The translations under genes were made by a program, and so were the position numbers. This document shows positions 24,946 through 36,917 of a stretch of DNA of 64,000 nucleotides, in pieces. The notes beneath the pieces were generated by a model. That model did no database searches. It saw only the letters and a list, made by a program, of their open reading frames with translations, and was not told the DNA's origin. This stretch comes from Nicotiana tabacum (Eukaryota; Streptophyta; Magnoliopsida; Solanales; Solanaceae): positions 190,887,948 through 190,951,947 of the forward strand of contig NC_134082.1 of NCBI RefSeq assembly GCF_000715075.1, written 5' to 3'. Numbering within the stretch: position 1 is the stretch's first letter; every line of letters starts with the position of its first letter.

Positions 24946-25963
24946 ATTCTATTGGCCAACCTTGTTCAAAGATGTGGGTGATTTTGTAAAGAGGTGTGAC
25001 GATTGCCAAAGAGCGGGTGGAATTTCAAAAAGGGATGCGATGCCTCTCAATACCATTCTTGAAGTGGATATCTTTGATGTTTGGGGCATCGATTTCATGG
25101 GTCCATTTGTTAGCTCTTGTGGGAATACTTACATTCTTGTGGTGGTTGACTATGTCTCAAAATGGGTTGAAGCCGTGGCTTTGCCTAACAATGAAGCCCG
25201 GAGTGTTGTTGCATTTCTTAAGAAGAGCATTTTCACATGGTTTGGAACTCCCCGTGCGATTATTAGTGATGGGGGATCTCATTTTTGCAATAAAACTTTC
25301 GACACGTTGCTTTCTACGTACGGTGTCAATCACAAAGTTTCTACCCCCCATCACCCTCAAGCAAGTGGTCAAGTGGAAGTCTTCAACTGGGAAACCAAAA
25401 GCATATCGTCAAAGACGGTCAATGCAAATAGGACCGATTGGTCAAAGAAATTGGATAACGCTCTATGGGCTTATCAAGCAGCTTACAAAACTCTGATTGG
25501 GATGTCTCCGTATCGATTGGTATTTGGGAAAGCATGCCATATTCTGGTTGAGTTAGAGCACAAGGCCATGTGGGCTTTGAGGAAGTTGAATCTTGAATGG
25601 GATGTTGCAGCCAATCTTCGTGTAAAGTAGCTCAATGAACTCGATGAATTTAGATTTTATGCCTACTCCAGTTCATCCTTGTATAAGGACAAGATGAAGT
25701 ACATTCATGACAAATATGCTCGTGGAAAGGAGTTCAACATAGGTGATTTGGTTCTCTTGTTCAACTCCCGGTTACGTCTGTTTCCGGGATAGCTCAAATC
25801 CAAATGGAGTAGACTGTTTGAAGTTGTGTTTGTGACCCCTTTTGGTGCTCTTGATTTGAAAAATAAAAATGGTGAAGTCTTTAGAGTTAACAGGCACCGG
25901 GTCAAGTATTATCTTAGGAAAATTGATGAAAGCCACGTGGTAGCACTTCTTCACTTCAAATGA
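24870..25963 (+). pseudogene. Athila integrase
   Basis: Inserts element cDNA into the host genome. The zinc-binding N-terminus is split by a stop at 24944-24946: [19 protein letters not shown] before it and [11 protein letters not shown] after. The catalytic core has Asp in WGIDFMGPF, Asp in IISDGGSHF and Glu in SGQVEVFN, with [11 protein letters not shown] downstream. A stop at 25628-25630 separates the C-terminal part (NELDEFRFYAY, YARGKEFNIGDLVLL, FGALDLKN, VNRHRVKYYL), which has another stop near 25790 and ends at TGA 25961-25963. The frame is otherwise continuous, so decay is by point changes only. Confidence 0.9.
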
Positions 25964-26164
25964 TGTGATGGTAACCTGCGTCATGTCGCGGCGTTAAATC
26001 AAGCACTTCTTGGGGGGCAACCCATGTGTCTTTCTTCTTGTTGTTTTCTTTGATTTTATTTGTAGTATAGGATTGATTTTTGGGCTAACTGGTTGTGAGA
26101 TGTTGTAGGGATTGTGTTGATGCAGTGCAAGACATAATGAAGAAATTGTTCAGTCTCTGAAGTT

Positions 26165-26382
26165 GCCAGTGCGGCCGTACTACACTTTGTGCGGTCCGCA
26201 CTGGTGAAGGCCAAAGTGATACCTCTTGGAAGTTGGCCACTGCGGCCATGGTCTATTTTGTGCAGACCGCAGTGGGATAATTGGCCAAGTTTGATCATAA
26301 CAGTTTAGTGCGAACCACAGTCCATTTTGTGCGTTCCGCACTGGTAGGTGAGAATGGGCCCCAAGGATTTTTCTATAAATAG
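26165..26382 (+). promoter_or_regulatory. Internal LTR-like promoter module of Athila
   Basis: Between integrase and the env-like ORF there is a palindrome cluster (GTGCGGTCCGCACT and variants, 26165-26345) followed 32 nt later by TATAAATAGAACC (TATA at 26374-26382). The LTR has the same arrangement: paired palindromes, about 40 nt, then TATAAATAGAACC at 18768. The sequence between and after differs, so the module is shared in design rather than a simple copy of the LTR. It could start a separate transcript for the env-like ORF. Function is inferred. Confidence 0.5.
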
Positions 26383-26751
26383 AACCTGAGGGCCTCCTTT
26401 TACTCTTTTTGAAAAATTGAACCTCAGAGACTCTAAATACTGTTCCTCTTCTTCTTTGATTGTAATTGCTTGATTGGCACTGTTTAACTTCACTTCATCT
26501 CATAATTTGGTAACATTACACTCATTTCTTCTTTGTTTAATTTTGTAATTTTGTTTAAATTCCATTTTTCTTAACTTTTGTTCTTCTTCCTCCAGTAATT
26601 AGTTCGATTTCTATGTTAGATTAGTTTAAATGTTGATTCCTGTGAACTTAGTAGTTTAATGGACTGGGTAATCGATTAAGGCCTCTAATTAGGTGGAAAT
26701 TTGACCTTAAAGCAATATCTCAAGCCCTAACTTAGTGCCACTTCTAGGCAC
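26383..26751 (+). other. Athila spacer before the env-like ORF
   Basis: T-rich, non-coding. It contains a pyrimidine tract ending CTTCTTCCTCCAG at about 26583-26595 that resembles a 3' splice site. No ORF with recognisable similarity. Confidence 0.4.
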
Positions 26752-27055
26752 CCTGTGCGGACCGCAATCATTTTTGTGCGATCCATGGTGCCCCAGTGCA
26801 ATCCGCAGTACCACTTTGTGCGGACCGCACTAATGAACTTCTGAAAGATAACACTTGGGCAGTGTGGCCGCACTATATTTTGTGCAGTCCGTACTGGGCC
26901 AGTGCAGCTGCAGTACCATTTTGTGCGGGACGCACTGTCAAGATTCAGAGGGTGGGTATTCTGAACCCCAACCCTGTGTGGACCGCACTACCATTTTGTG
27001 CGGACCGCACTGGGCCCTGTGCGGCCGCACTTCATTTTGTGCGGTCCGTACTGGG
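26752..27055 (+). repeat. Second internal palindrome cluster of Athila
   Basis: More copies of GTGCGGACCGCACT, GTGCGGCCGCAC and relatives with cattttgt spacers, between the internal TATA box and the env-like ORF. Confidence 0.85.
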
Positions 27056-27170
27056 CAACCTTTGAGGACTGTCTGCAACACTTTGATTCTATTCTGTAAT
27101 TTGTTCTGCTGCAATAACTTGAACTGCCTTGATTGATGCTAACAAATACATTGAATGATGTTTGCAGACA

Positions 27171-29113
27171 ATGGTAAAACAAAGAGGCAAGGGATCAAAA
27201 CAACCCGGCAGAGGTGAATCTTCCCGGGGTGGAAAACAGAAAATGGTCAAACTCACTCCCCAAGCTAGGCAAAACATCAAGAACATGAGGAAGGCCATAA
27301 AAGCGGCTGACAAAGCCATTGACATATCGGGGAGTGAGTACGAGCCCTCTCGGGAGATCTCTTTGGACTCAGTCCCAGAATACATCTCGTATCCGGAGAG
27401 GGCCAGACATAGAGACACCCCTCCCTCATCACCCACTACCCAAGCACCAGGGCATGTTTCTACTGAGTTATCTGAGGGCTTAGCAGCCAGCAGTGGTGAA
27501 TAATCCACCTCCCCCATAGCTTCATTATCCGGGGAGGGTGTAGGCGGAGGTGAGGAAAAGGTATAGGTAGATGAGAAGGCAGTTGGAGGTGGTAAGCCTC
27601 AGTTAGGAGGTATTGCCAGAACAAGAAAACCTAATGTCTGGGAGGATAGGTTCGTGAGCGAAGTGGCGTACGACAAATTTTGGGAGTGGTGCCTGGTGAG
27701 AAAGTTGATACCGGAGCGAAGTTTCATTGACAATGATCTACTACCCCACAACCCCAACATGCAGAGACAGTTCAAAACTAGAGTGGGTTGGGAGCACTTC
27801 TTAGATAGCTGTGTGGACGCCAACGAGCATTTGGTCAAAAAGTTTTATTGTAATGTAGCCCATATCAAAAAGGGCTCCAAGGTGACCAAAGTTCGTAATT
27901 TGAAAGTTTTATTCGATGGGAAGTCAATTAATGAATAATTGGGCTTCGATGAGGAGGATGAGACTCTATATATGGTGAAGATAAGATGGGCGAGGAGGTT
28001 CGTCCATGGTTAGCTCAGTACCTAGCAATCCCAGGTACCGTTCCTGATTGATTGACAGTTGGGGTCAAAATATTGCGGAGGACCCTAAACTTTGAGGCGA
28101 GGGGTTGGGAAACCTTTGTTTGTAGCCGGTTGGACCCGACCACCCATGATCAGACCCTTCCTCTCCACCGGGCTGTTTTGGTTGCTTCCATTATGGCCGG
28201 GTACCCCACCAACGTGGGGAATGTGATGTCCAGAGTTATCACCATTGTGGGAGCAGAGCATGACTGAAACTACCCTTTCCCCAGCTTCCTCATTGAGTAC
28301 TTCACAGATCTAGAGGTGGAGCCGAGGCCATATGACATCAAGGTCAAGGCGACATCCCCATTTTTCTAGTATAGGTTGAAGGGGAATGACAACCCTAAGG
28401 ACAAGAACTACAAAGCCCCTGCTTCTGCCCCAACTGGCCAGACTGAAGAGCCAGTTGTGGTAGAGGTCCCTGCTGAACCTACCTCCACTTCTGCTGACTT
28501 ACCCTCTAGGCCTTCCACATCTTCATCCATTCCTCCTGGCCCTTCCACATCAGTAGGCCCGGAGATCCCATCTACCTGGGCCCATCCCATTACTGCTCAC
28601 CGGCTGAGCCAGGCCCTGCTGAGTATAAATAACTGGATGCAGACTGCCTCATCCAAGTTGTCCACATTGAGTACTACTGTAGAGGCTCAGTCGCCACCTC
28701 AACCAGCATAGGTTCCACAGTCAATAGAGGATGCTTTGAAGAAGATACTCGAGAACCAAAAGAAAATCCTTACCACTCAGGATGCATTGGACAACGCAGT
28801 TGATTCACACAGCAAGGCTCTCAAGGAGCTTGCTCGGGAGCACAAGAAGCTTAGGAAGACACGGGCCTCCAAGGAGTCCGTGAAGGAGTTGCAGGCAGAT
28901 GTTGATAGACTGAACGCAGACCAGCTGCCTTTGGACCTATTGCTTGATGATCTAGTCCTAGCAACTCATCCACAGCCGGAGCAGGCCCAGAGGCCTCCGA
29001 AGAGGAGAAGGATTCCTAGAGAAGATGATGCCATCATCCAGTTGGCGGACCCACCAGAGACTTCCTCCAGTCAGCCAACGGATGTACCAGTTCCACAGCC
29101 TGCCGAGGTCTAG
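27171..29113 (+). pseudogene. Athila env-like ORF (plant retrotransposon third ORF)
   Basis: Position downstream of integrase is that of the Athila env-like gene, whose function is unknown. ATG 27171 (MVKQRGKGSK) comes 3 nt after an acceptor-like GATGTTTGCAG. The product starts with a basic low-complexity stretch, then a globular region (VAYDKFWEWCLVRKLIPE, RVGWEHFLDSC) resembling the putative plant transposon protein domain. A Pro/Ser/Thr-rich linker follows, then a coiled coil from about 28736 (ILENQKKILTTQDALD, KELAREHKKLRKTRA). Stops occur at 27501, near 27567, 27936, 28265, 28369 and 28709, with a frameshift near 27970-28008. The last segment ends at TAG 29111-29113. No clear transmembrane segment is visible, so an envelope role is not supported here. 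Confidence 0.75.
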
Positions 29114-31077
29114 GCCCTGTTCCCAATAGCAGCAGAGCAGACCACCGGGAACCAGTCTGAGGTTCCCGAGCACACAAAGGACCCAAGGACCACCCATGAT
29201 CCTATGCAGACAGACACGACTTAGGGAGTCTTCTATATCCTTTTTCTCTATATTTTTGGTGCTTAGTTAGACTAGTTGGCATTGGCGACAATGCCAGCTT
29301 TCATTTGAGGGGGTGAGCCCTACATTTTTTAGATGACTGCATATATTGTATTTGTTTTATGCTTTCTTGATTTTTCACATTTGGTCTGTATATAATTTGA
29401 TATTTAGTTACTGTTATCGCACTTTTTATCTTTCTTTAGGTCTGTATATAAAATTACAACACATTATATATATTCATCCCCCATTGTATATTCAAATCCC
29501 CTATTGTATATATTCAATTCTATTTTTTGCAAACATTTCTTTTGTTTTTAGCTTCTTATTTATGTTCATAGCTTTTTGTTTTGTTTTGGACGTTTTCAAT
29601 AAGCCTTTGGTTTTCTTAATGCCACGGTTCTTTCCAAAGGTGGAGTGTTGTGTGAACTGGGTGGCTCTTCCCAATGATGGATGGCGTGACAACCTTCTTA
29701 AGGGTTTGAGTCCGTTTTCCTTTTTGTTTTAGTAGTTTGTAGTTAAGGGTACCTCAAGCAAAGCTTCACTTGGGCCTAGCACATTTGCCTTTGATCCCAT
29801 GGTCAAAGACAAACTGTTGAGTTTAGAATGGTGAAAGTCGTGACCTTGAGACTCTTGTGTTGACCGATAATCATCAAGTGGTTTTTCGGGACCATAGTGT
29901 GCTCAAATCGTATCTAAGGTTGTTGTGGGCCCCCGACTCTATATCTTTAGCAATTCCTTAGCTTGTGTGGTGAGTCATTGAATTGCAAGTCCAAGTCTCG
30001 TGCCATTGGTCTAGAACTTGCCCTGAATGTTTGTTGAGGCGAAATCATAAGTGAATTTTGGCTTGAGGCATGATTATAGGCTCTTCTTGATCCAAATGAT
30101 AGTTTGAACAAATTCATAGCCTACCAATGATATGATACCTAGTTAACCCTTTTGAGCCTTAGACTTTCATCTTTCAAGAACCATGATACAAGCCTATACC
30201 CGTTCTAAAAGATACCCTCTCTTGACACCCGATCTTTCCTTTAGCACATAGCAAAAGTATAAGTTTGGGGGGAGAGACGAGGATAGCAACAAAGTGGTAA
30301 AAAGGCACAAAAAAACAAAGAAGAAAAAAGGCAGTGAAAAAGAAAGAAAAGCAAAAAACAAAAAGAATGATCAATGTGAAAAGGAATAAAGAGGGATTCA
30401 AGAAAAGCAAAGAATGAAAGGTGTGCAAAAGTTGAAAAAGGAGAAAAGGTTTGAAAAGCATAAGAAAGAGTGACAATGTGTCTTTCTAACCCCTTAGAAA
30501 AGAAGTGAAACGACTCAAAGAGTCAAGAGAATGTTTGCCAAATGAATCAAAAGAAGTACTTAAGGAAAGATGGAACCCACTTAGATCAAAACATTTCCTA
30601 CCCTAAATCAAAAGCCTTCACAATGACTCCACAAAAGCCCTATATGATATTGAGTTGAATGAAGCTTACATTAGTGGATACTCACATAAGAGGCAAGCAT
30701 ATGGTACTTAGAGCCGGACTTGTGACTTTTTCTTGAGAGAGATGAGCAAATTTCCTTTAACTTCGGTTTGTGTGCCAATATTCTAAAAAGGTAAGGTTTG
30801 CTTAGGGAGAGTTGAGGATGTATGAGTTTGGGTTCCACAATGACCAAAGTAATTGAGAGAGTTCTTTGATGTGTTGAGTCAACTCTTGATGCTCTTGTGT
30901 AACACTTGATCCATGGTTTTTCAAAGGATAAATGTTATTAATGATTCATTTGTATTGAGGGCAATTGTTAGTACCAATTGATGCTAGTTGAGGTTGTTTT
31001 AGGACAGCTGAAAATTTCTTGGATTTTCCCTTAGTGGGTGGGTCTTATTTTGTTTGCTTGAGGACAAGCAAAATCTT
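29114..31077 (+). other. Athila 3' untranslated region
   Basis: About 2 kb with no convincing ORF. It includes a strongly purine-rich, A-rich stretch at about 30285-30480. At about 30258-30272 a purine run TAAGTTTGGGGGGAG nearly repeats the true polypurine tract. Confidence 0.6.
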
Positions 31078-31091
31078 AAGTTTGGGGGAGT
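31078..31091 (+). other. Polypurine tract of Athila
   Basis: TAAGTTTGGGGGAG lies directly before the 3' LTR, as expected for second-strand priming. A near copy lies about 820 nt upstream. Confidence 0.85.
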
Positions 31092-32628
31092 TGATAACTA
31101 AGGATTTTGACGCATTTTATGCTCCTTCTTGCTTCCGCTTTGATTATAAATTCATACAAAATAGTCCTAAAGGCTCATAAGTTGTGCTTGATTGCAGGTT
31201 TGATCAACAAAGTGACAAGATGTCAAAGATCAGCTCAAAAAGAGTGAAACTTGCACAAGTACCAAAGACAAGACAAACTCAAAAAAAACAGGCCTAGTGC
31301 GGTCGCACTACACTTTGTGCAGTCCGCACTAGAGAGGTTCAGAGATTTAGCATTTCAGGCTTCGAAGCAGTGCGGCCGCACTACAATTTTGAGCGGTCCG
31401 CGGTAGACCTCTGCGTCCGCACTCCCATTCTGTGCGGTCCGCAGAGACAAGGTTCAGAGAGATGCCAAGTTCAGAGGTTCAAGCCTGTGCGATCCGCGGT
31501 CGAGTTTGTGAGGACCGCGCTAGAAGCCTCCACGACCGCAGTCCATTTTTGCGGTCCGTGGAGCCTAGGTTCAAAGAGTCAAGATTGCAAGTTCAAGAGC
31601 CTAGTGCGGCCGCACACCATTTTGTGCGGTCCGCACTAACCCCGCCGGGGCAATTTTGTCCAGTTTTTCCAGCTTAATATAAATAGAACCTTTTTCCATT
31701 TTTAGGGCATCAGATATTATCAGACGTTAGTTGCGCTCGTGAGAAGACTTTTCTTTGCCATTTTGGGCATTTTTACTTAGTTTTTATCATTAAATCTTTG
31801 TATTTACCTTAGCAATTAATTAATATGTCTTTATCTTCATCTATTTCTTTGTTTTTCTCTTCAAGCATGAGTAGCTAGACCCATTATCTAGGGCTGTGGC
31901 TCAACCCTAGTGTGGGTAATTGATGGGTGTTGTGATTTAAGGTTAGATTGACTATGAGTGTTTGTTATTTGGGTCAATTTCATGGTTTAATCTATGAATT
32001 AGTGTTTGCAAACACTAGTTTGTGCTAAGTTAACTTGGGTTCTTCTTGAGAAAGAGAGCCTAAGTCTCCGAAATGGACCCAACAAGGAATTGGGATGGAC
32101 TCAAGAGAATTGATAGCCCCAATTAAAAGGTTAAACCTCGAGAGAGTAATACCCGACTTGAACCCCAGTTGCTTGAGCAAATTTGCCTACCCTATTGGTC
32201 TTGAGAAAGTCATTTGGGCAAAATCACTCTCTCTACTGAGAGGTGTGAGAGTGGATAAAATTGTGCAACGGTTATCGCATATTCCCCAATCATGTCAATC
32301 ATTCTTTAGGTTCAATTACCCGTCAATTGGCCACCTAAGAGGATGCCACTACCTTAGTGCCTTTTAAACTATTAGATACAACTTGTAGCAATTTACTCGT
32401 AGTTAATCTAGTAGCAATTATAATTTGTAGCTTGATAATAGTAGAATATAAAGAAAACCCAAAAATGATTAGAAGTGATATTTGGAACAAATACACAATT
32501 CCAACCTAAATAGATACTCGACTCCATTCCTAGCTCTATGTGGAAATCGATCCCGACCCACAAATCGGGTAAAAGACATTGCGACCCTCTCTTCCTACTT
32601 TTTAGTAGTGTGGAGTAGGCTGTGATCA
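31092..32628 (+). repeat. 3' LTR of Athila (1537 bp)
   Basis: Begins TGATAACTAAGG and ends GGCTGTGATCA, followed by the TCTAT duplication. Co-linear with 18200-19718. The main length difference is in the palindrome cluster near 31285-31320. It keeps the canonical TG...CA ends that the 5' LTR has lost. Confidence 0.93.
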
Positions 32629-32633
32629 TCTAT

Positions 32634-33902
32634 GCACATCCTCATCGATCCATCCTTCTTCTTAACAAACAACACTGGCGCATCCCAAGTCGAGACACTA
32701 GGTCTAATAAAGCCTTTATCAAGCAAGTCTTGCAACTGTTCTTTCAATTCTTTCAACTCTAGTGGGGCCATATGATATGGCGGAATAGAAATGGGCTGAG
32801 TGCCCGGAGCCAAATCAATACAAAAGTCATTGTCTCTATCGGGGTGGTATCCCCGGTAGGTCTGAAGGAAATACCTCTGGAAACTCACGACCAACGGGCA
32901 CAGAATCTATAGAAGGAACCTCAGCACTAGAATCACGAACATACGCCAAATAATCCAAACACCCTTTTTCAACCATACACCGAGCCTTTATATAAGAAAC
33001 AACCCTACTGACAGAATGACTAGTGTTCCTCTCCACTCCAATTGAGGAAAGCCCGGCAAGGCTAATGGTCATAGTCTTGGCGTGATAGTCCAATACAACA
33101 TGATAAGGGGATAATTAATCCATCCCAAAAATGACATCAAAGTCCACCATATCGAGAAGTAGGAGTTCTACACGGGTCTCAAGACCCCCAATAATAACCA
33201 CACACGAGCGATAGACTCGATCTACAACAATAAAATCACCCACCGGTGTAGACACATATACAGGAGCACTCAAAGAATCACGAGGCATAACCAAATAAGG
33301 GGCAAAATAAGATAACACATAGGAATATGTAGACCCCGGATCAGATAGAACTGAAGCATCTCTAGTGCAAACTGAAATCGTACCTGTGACAACTACATCG
33401 GAGGCCCCAGCCTTAGGTCTGGCCGGAATAGCATAATATCGGGGCTTGGCCCCACCACTCTGAACTACATCCTGAGGATGGCCTCGTATTGGCTGGCCTC
33501 TACCTCTAGTTACCCGGTCTCCACCTCTAACGGCCTGACCTCCACCTCTAACACCTCGACCCCTACCTCTAGTTGGATGAGTGGGCGGTGGAACACTCGG
33601 TGCCTGAACCATGGTACGGGAACCCTGATGCTGAGAGCTGCTCGGTGCTCGAGGGCAAAATCTAGCAATATGCCTCGTATCGCCACAAGTATAACAAGCC
33701 CTCGACTGCTGGGACTGTTGCCCTACGGCCTGAGTAACCACCCTGAAAACTCTGGAGCATAGGTGCACTGATAGGAGCTGATGCACTAAAAGACAACTGA
33801 TTTGAATACTGTATATGAGAGCCATGACCACCTGGAGCACTATGAGAAGCCTGAAATGCTGAATGAAACGGCCTAGGAGGATGGCCTCAACTAAAAAGAA
33901 TC
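32634..33902 (-). pseudogene. Tekay-1 pol/gag, 5' portion: gag zinc knuckle, protease, RT N-terminus
   Basis: Minus strand continuation beyond the Athila insertion. From high to low coordinates: the end of gag with a CCHC knuckle CYTCGDTRHIARFC (near 33670-33710), an RG-rich stretch (TRGRGRGVRGGGQAVRGG), protease with the catalytic motif LSDPGSTYSYV (33310-33345; usually Phe precedes the Asp), a stop near 33115, then the linker [15 protein letters not shown] and the RT start with [20 protein letters not shown] and [13 protein letters not shown], which ends at the Athila junction. At least two stops or frameshifts are present. The Tekay-2 LTR replaces the rest of gag. Confidence 0.88.
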
Positions 33903-34304
33903 AGTCACGACCCCAGTTCGCCCTCCATGAACTGTCGTGACAGTACCTAGTCTTTATTACTAGGTAAGCCTAACAAATGCGGAACATAAACGAAACTTGC
34001 GGAAGAAATAATCAAAAGCCAAAATAACCGAATGAAAACAATAGTTAAAATTTTGCTCGGCATATACAACACGACATTCTCAGAATCAAGTACACTATCC
34101 CAAAACCCGGAAACTCCCGGAACCACAAGCCTTTGGATATGTACAATGTCTTACTCCAGAATATCTAACAAGGGAAAGAAATACAGAAGGGTGAATATTT
34201 AAAAGCTAGAATAGAAAGGGACTCCTCGGTCTGCGAACGCGGTAGATGTACCTTAAAGTCTCTAGAGCAGTCGCCTCTGCGAACGCCGCAGATGTAACTG
34301 TGCA

Positions 34305-34440
34305 GGGGGATCTATCGGAATCCCACATCTGTAATCCCAAAATAAACAGATAAGGGGGAGCTACTGGAATCCCACATCCGTAGTCCCAAAAAAAACAGAT
34401 AAGGGGGAGCTACCAGAATCCCACATTCGTAGTCCTAAAA
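34305..34440 (-). repeat. Tandem repeat in Tekay-2 LTR, unit about 49 bp, three copies
   Basis: Three copies of a phrase containing GGAATCCCACATCCGTAGTC and an AAACAGATAAGGGGGAGCTA joint, differing by a few bases. Confidence 0.88.
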
Positions 34441-35298
34441 TAATTACACAGCAGCAATAGGAAAATATACAGAAATGGCAAAATTTCATATTAAGGCAAC
34501 AAGTGATTCTAACCTAGCATGCTGCATAGAATTCAGGTAAGGCAGGTTAAGCGAATAAAGCAATTAAGTCACTTAGACATGTTTTCCTAAGCTAACAACA
34601 GGCTTAATAGTGCAAGTAATAAAAACAGAAAAGGAAACATACTAGTGATTATTTAATGAAAACCGTACTTCCAACAATTAGAACAAGTATGCACTCGTCA
34701 ACTCACGTACAAGGCATTTCAATTACCAGATATACCAATCCTAAGGTTAGACAAGCCACTTACCTCAAACCGGCTCAAAATCAACCCGAAACAACGCTCT
34801 TGCCACAAGTACTCGGCTCCAAATGACCCAAATCTATTCCATTCAATTTCATAACGGAAATAACACTTCTAGTAACTGATTCTACAAAGAAATTCTAAGC
34901 TAATACGCGAAATTTGGTAAAATGACCAAAACGCCCCTCGGGCCCATGTCTTGAAATCAGGTAAACTTTACATTTTTAGAATCCTCACACTCTCCTGAGT
35001 TTATGCATACCAAAATTATCCAAATCTAAAGTAAATTCCCAATCAAAAGTCGAATTCTAGGTCTAAGAAGTTTCTTCCAACTTTTTCCCAATTTTCATCT
35101 TCAATCCGAAATTAAATGATGAATTCATATTTGGATTAACGGGTTACAAGCAAAAAGGAGTTAAGAATCGTTACCCAATCGATATCGCTGAAAATCCCTC
35201 AAAATCTCGCTCAAATCCGAGCTCCCAAGCTTAATTTTTGATAAAAATGGCTAAACCCTCGATTTTGAAATTTTATATTATGTCCAGGTATTTCCTTC

Positions 35299-35566
35299 TT
35301 CGCGAACGCGGAAAGACCCTCGCATTCTCCAATCACAACTTCGCTTGGTCTAGCTTTCCTTCGTCACGAACGCGATGCCTTAGTCGCGAACGCAGTGCAC
35401 AGTCTCCTCCTCCTACGCGAGCGCGGGAACACCATCGCGAACGCGTAGGTATAAGACCTCTCACTTCGCGAACACGGGAGAAACTTAGCGAACACAAACC
35501 ATTAAACCTCACCCCAACCTCAGCTCCTCTTTGCGAATGCGATACCCCTTTCGCGAACGCGAAGAA
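35299..35566 (-). repeat. Cluster of TTCGCGAACGCG-type palindromes in Tekay-2 LTR
   Basis: Repeated variants of a self-complementary word (TTCGCGAACGCGG, TCGCGAACGCAG, ACGCGAGCGCGG, TCGCGAACGCGTAG, TTCGCGAACGCGAAG). On the minus strand the cluster ends about 20 nt upstream of TATAAAA. Confidence 0.88.
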
Positions 35567-36211
35567 GGAAACCAGAACTGGGCTGCTACAATTTTCTGCA
35601 ATTTTTCTAAGTTCCAAAATGACCCGTTGAGCATCCGAAACACACTCGAGGCCCCCGGGACCTCAACTAACCCTGCCAACCAATCCTAAAACATCATTAA
35701 AACTTGTTCCAACCTTTGGAATGCTCACTACAACATCAAAACACTTATTTTTCTTTGGATTCAAGCCTAAGAATTCCAAAAACTCTAAAAATACGCTTTC
35801 GATCAAAAAGTCTATCAAACCTCATCCGAATGACCTAAGATTTTGCACACATGTCACATTAAACATTATGGAGCTACTCCAACTTCCGGAATTCCATTCC
35901 GACCCTAGGATAAAAATCTCACTATCGAACCGGAAAATTCAAAAATTCAACTTTTGGCATTTCAAGCCTAAATTAGCTACGGACCTCCAAAACACAATCC
36001 GAACATGCCCCAAAGCTCGAAATCACCCAACGGAGCTAACAGAACTATCAGATTTCCATTTCGAGGCCGTATTCACACTATTCCAACTACGGTCAACTTT
36101 CCAACACTTAAGCTCTCATTTAGGGACTAAGTGTCCCAAAACTCTCCGAAACTCAAAACTGAACACCCCGACAAATTAAAATAGCAGAAATAAACTTGGG
36201 GAAAGTAGGTA

Positions 36212-36216
36212 ATAAG
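36212..36216. other. Target-site duplication of Ogre-1, left copy (ATAAG)
   Basis: ATAAG directly before TGTGAGCACG; the second copy at 59881-59885 follows the 3' LTR end GGTGTGACA. Confidence 0.95.
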
Positions 36217-36917
36217 TGTGAGCACGTGATTTTTGTTTCGCACGACAATCGCTCCAAAAGGAAATAAAAAATAATAATTGGCCCTGCTGTACAAATTATG
36301 GATTTCTGTGCGGCACCTTGTTGATTTATTTGTGACTCCGGCCCATTTTTATTTATTTACTTTATTAAAACAAAATTCAAAAAAATATATGTGTCCTGCA
36401 TAATTCGAACCGTAATCCGGTCGTTGAATAAGAAAATCATAAATAGGCATCTTCGTCCGTGTTTTGATTTGTTTGATTTTACCTGTTTTGAAATATTTTA
36501 GTGTGTGTGCAAATAATTGTATTGAGTGTGTATTTAATTTTTAATTTTGATTTTTTGCTTAGTTTTGTTTTTAAAATAAAAAAAAAGAAGAAAAAATCAG
36601 CAATTATTCCGGATTGGGCCAATTTTAATAAAATTGGCCCAAACAAACAACGTTCAAACCAAGCCTGCCCGGTCCAGGCCACCTGATGCCCAGGATGTCC
36701 AAACGACGTCGTTTGAGTCATGCCTGATCTGGGCCGTTGATCTCAGATTGATCAACGGCCAAGATCAATTACCCATAACCCACCAATAAACCCGACCCGT
36801 CTCACCCGGACTGACCCCAACCCTCAACCCTCAAAACGACACCGTTCCATTTAAGCCTTCAGATCCAGACCGTAGATCTAGATTGATCTAACGGTCGAGG
36901 TTCACCCACCCACTAAC

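Larger units (their letters stand above)
18200..32628 (+). mobile_element. Athila-type Ty3/gypsy retrotransposon with env-like ORF (complete but decayed)
   Basis: 14.4 kb with two LTRs, an Athila-type primer site, gag, protease, RT, RNase H, integrase, a long spacer, an env-like ORF, a long 3' UTR and a polypurine tract. The env-like ORF downstream of integrase and the primer site are marks of the Athila lineage. It lies in the opposite orientation to its host Tekay-1. The LTRs differ at roughly 35 positions plus small indels by eye (about 2-2.5%), so it is older than Ogre-1. Confidence 0.92.
12645..33902 (-). mobile_element. Tekay-1: Tekay/Del-type chromovirus (Ty3/gypsy), minus strand, interrupted by Athila
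   Basis: Read on the minus strand from right to left: partial gag, protease, RT, RNase H, integrase with a chromodomain-like tail, polypurine tract, 3' LTR. Athila (18200-32628, plus one TCTAT copy at 32629-32633) splits its RT. Its gag is cut near 33903 by Tekay-2, so the start of gag, the primer site and the 5' LTR are outside the window. It inserted into the copia RT; CCATC precedes the LTR and would be the duplicated target if a second copy exists beyond the window. Confidence 0.88.
33903..36216 (-). repeat. Tekay-2 LTR, larger part
   Basis: Begins AGTCACGACCCC (TG mutated to AG) and runs to the Ogre-1 border. Together with 59886-59929 the LTR totals about 2.36 kb. On the minus strand it opens TGTGACGACCC. 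It has a TATA-like TATAAAA on the minus strand (plus 35271-35277). The 152- and 130-codon plus-strand readings in it are chance ORFs. Confidence 0.8.

Noticed and set aside
28736..29113. Host coiled-coil protein gene
   Set aside because: It continues the frame of the Athila env-like ORF and lies within the element between its LTRs.
35238..36179. 130- and 152-codon plus-strand ORFs
   Set aside because: They lie within the minus-oriented Tekay-2 LTR, partly over the palindrome cluster, and resemble no known protein.
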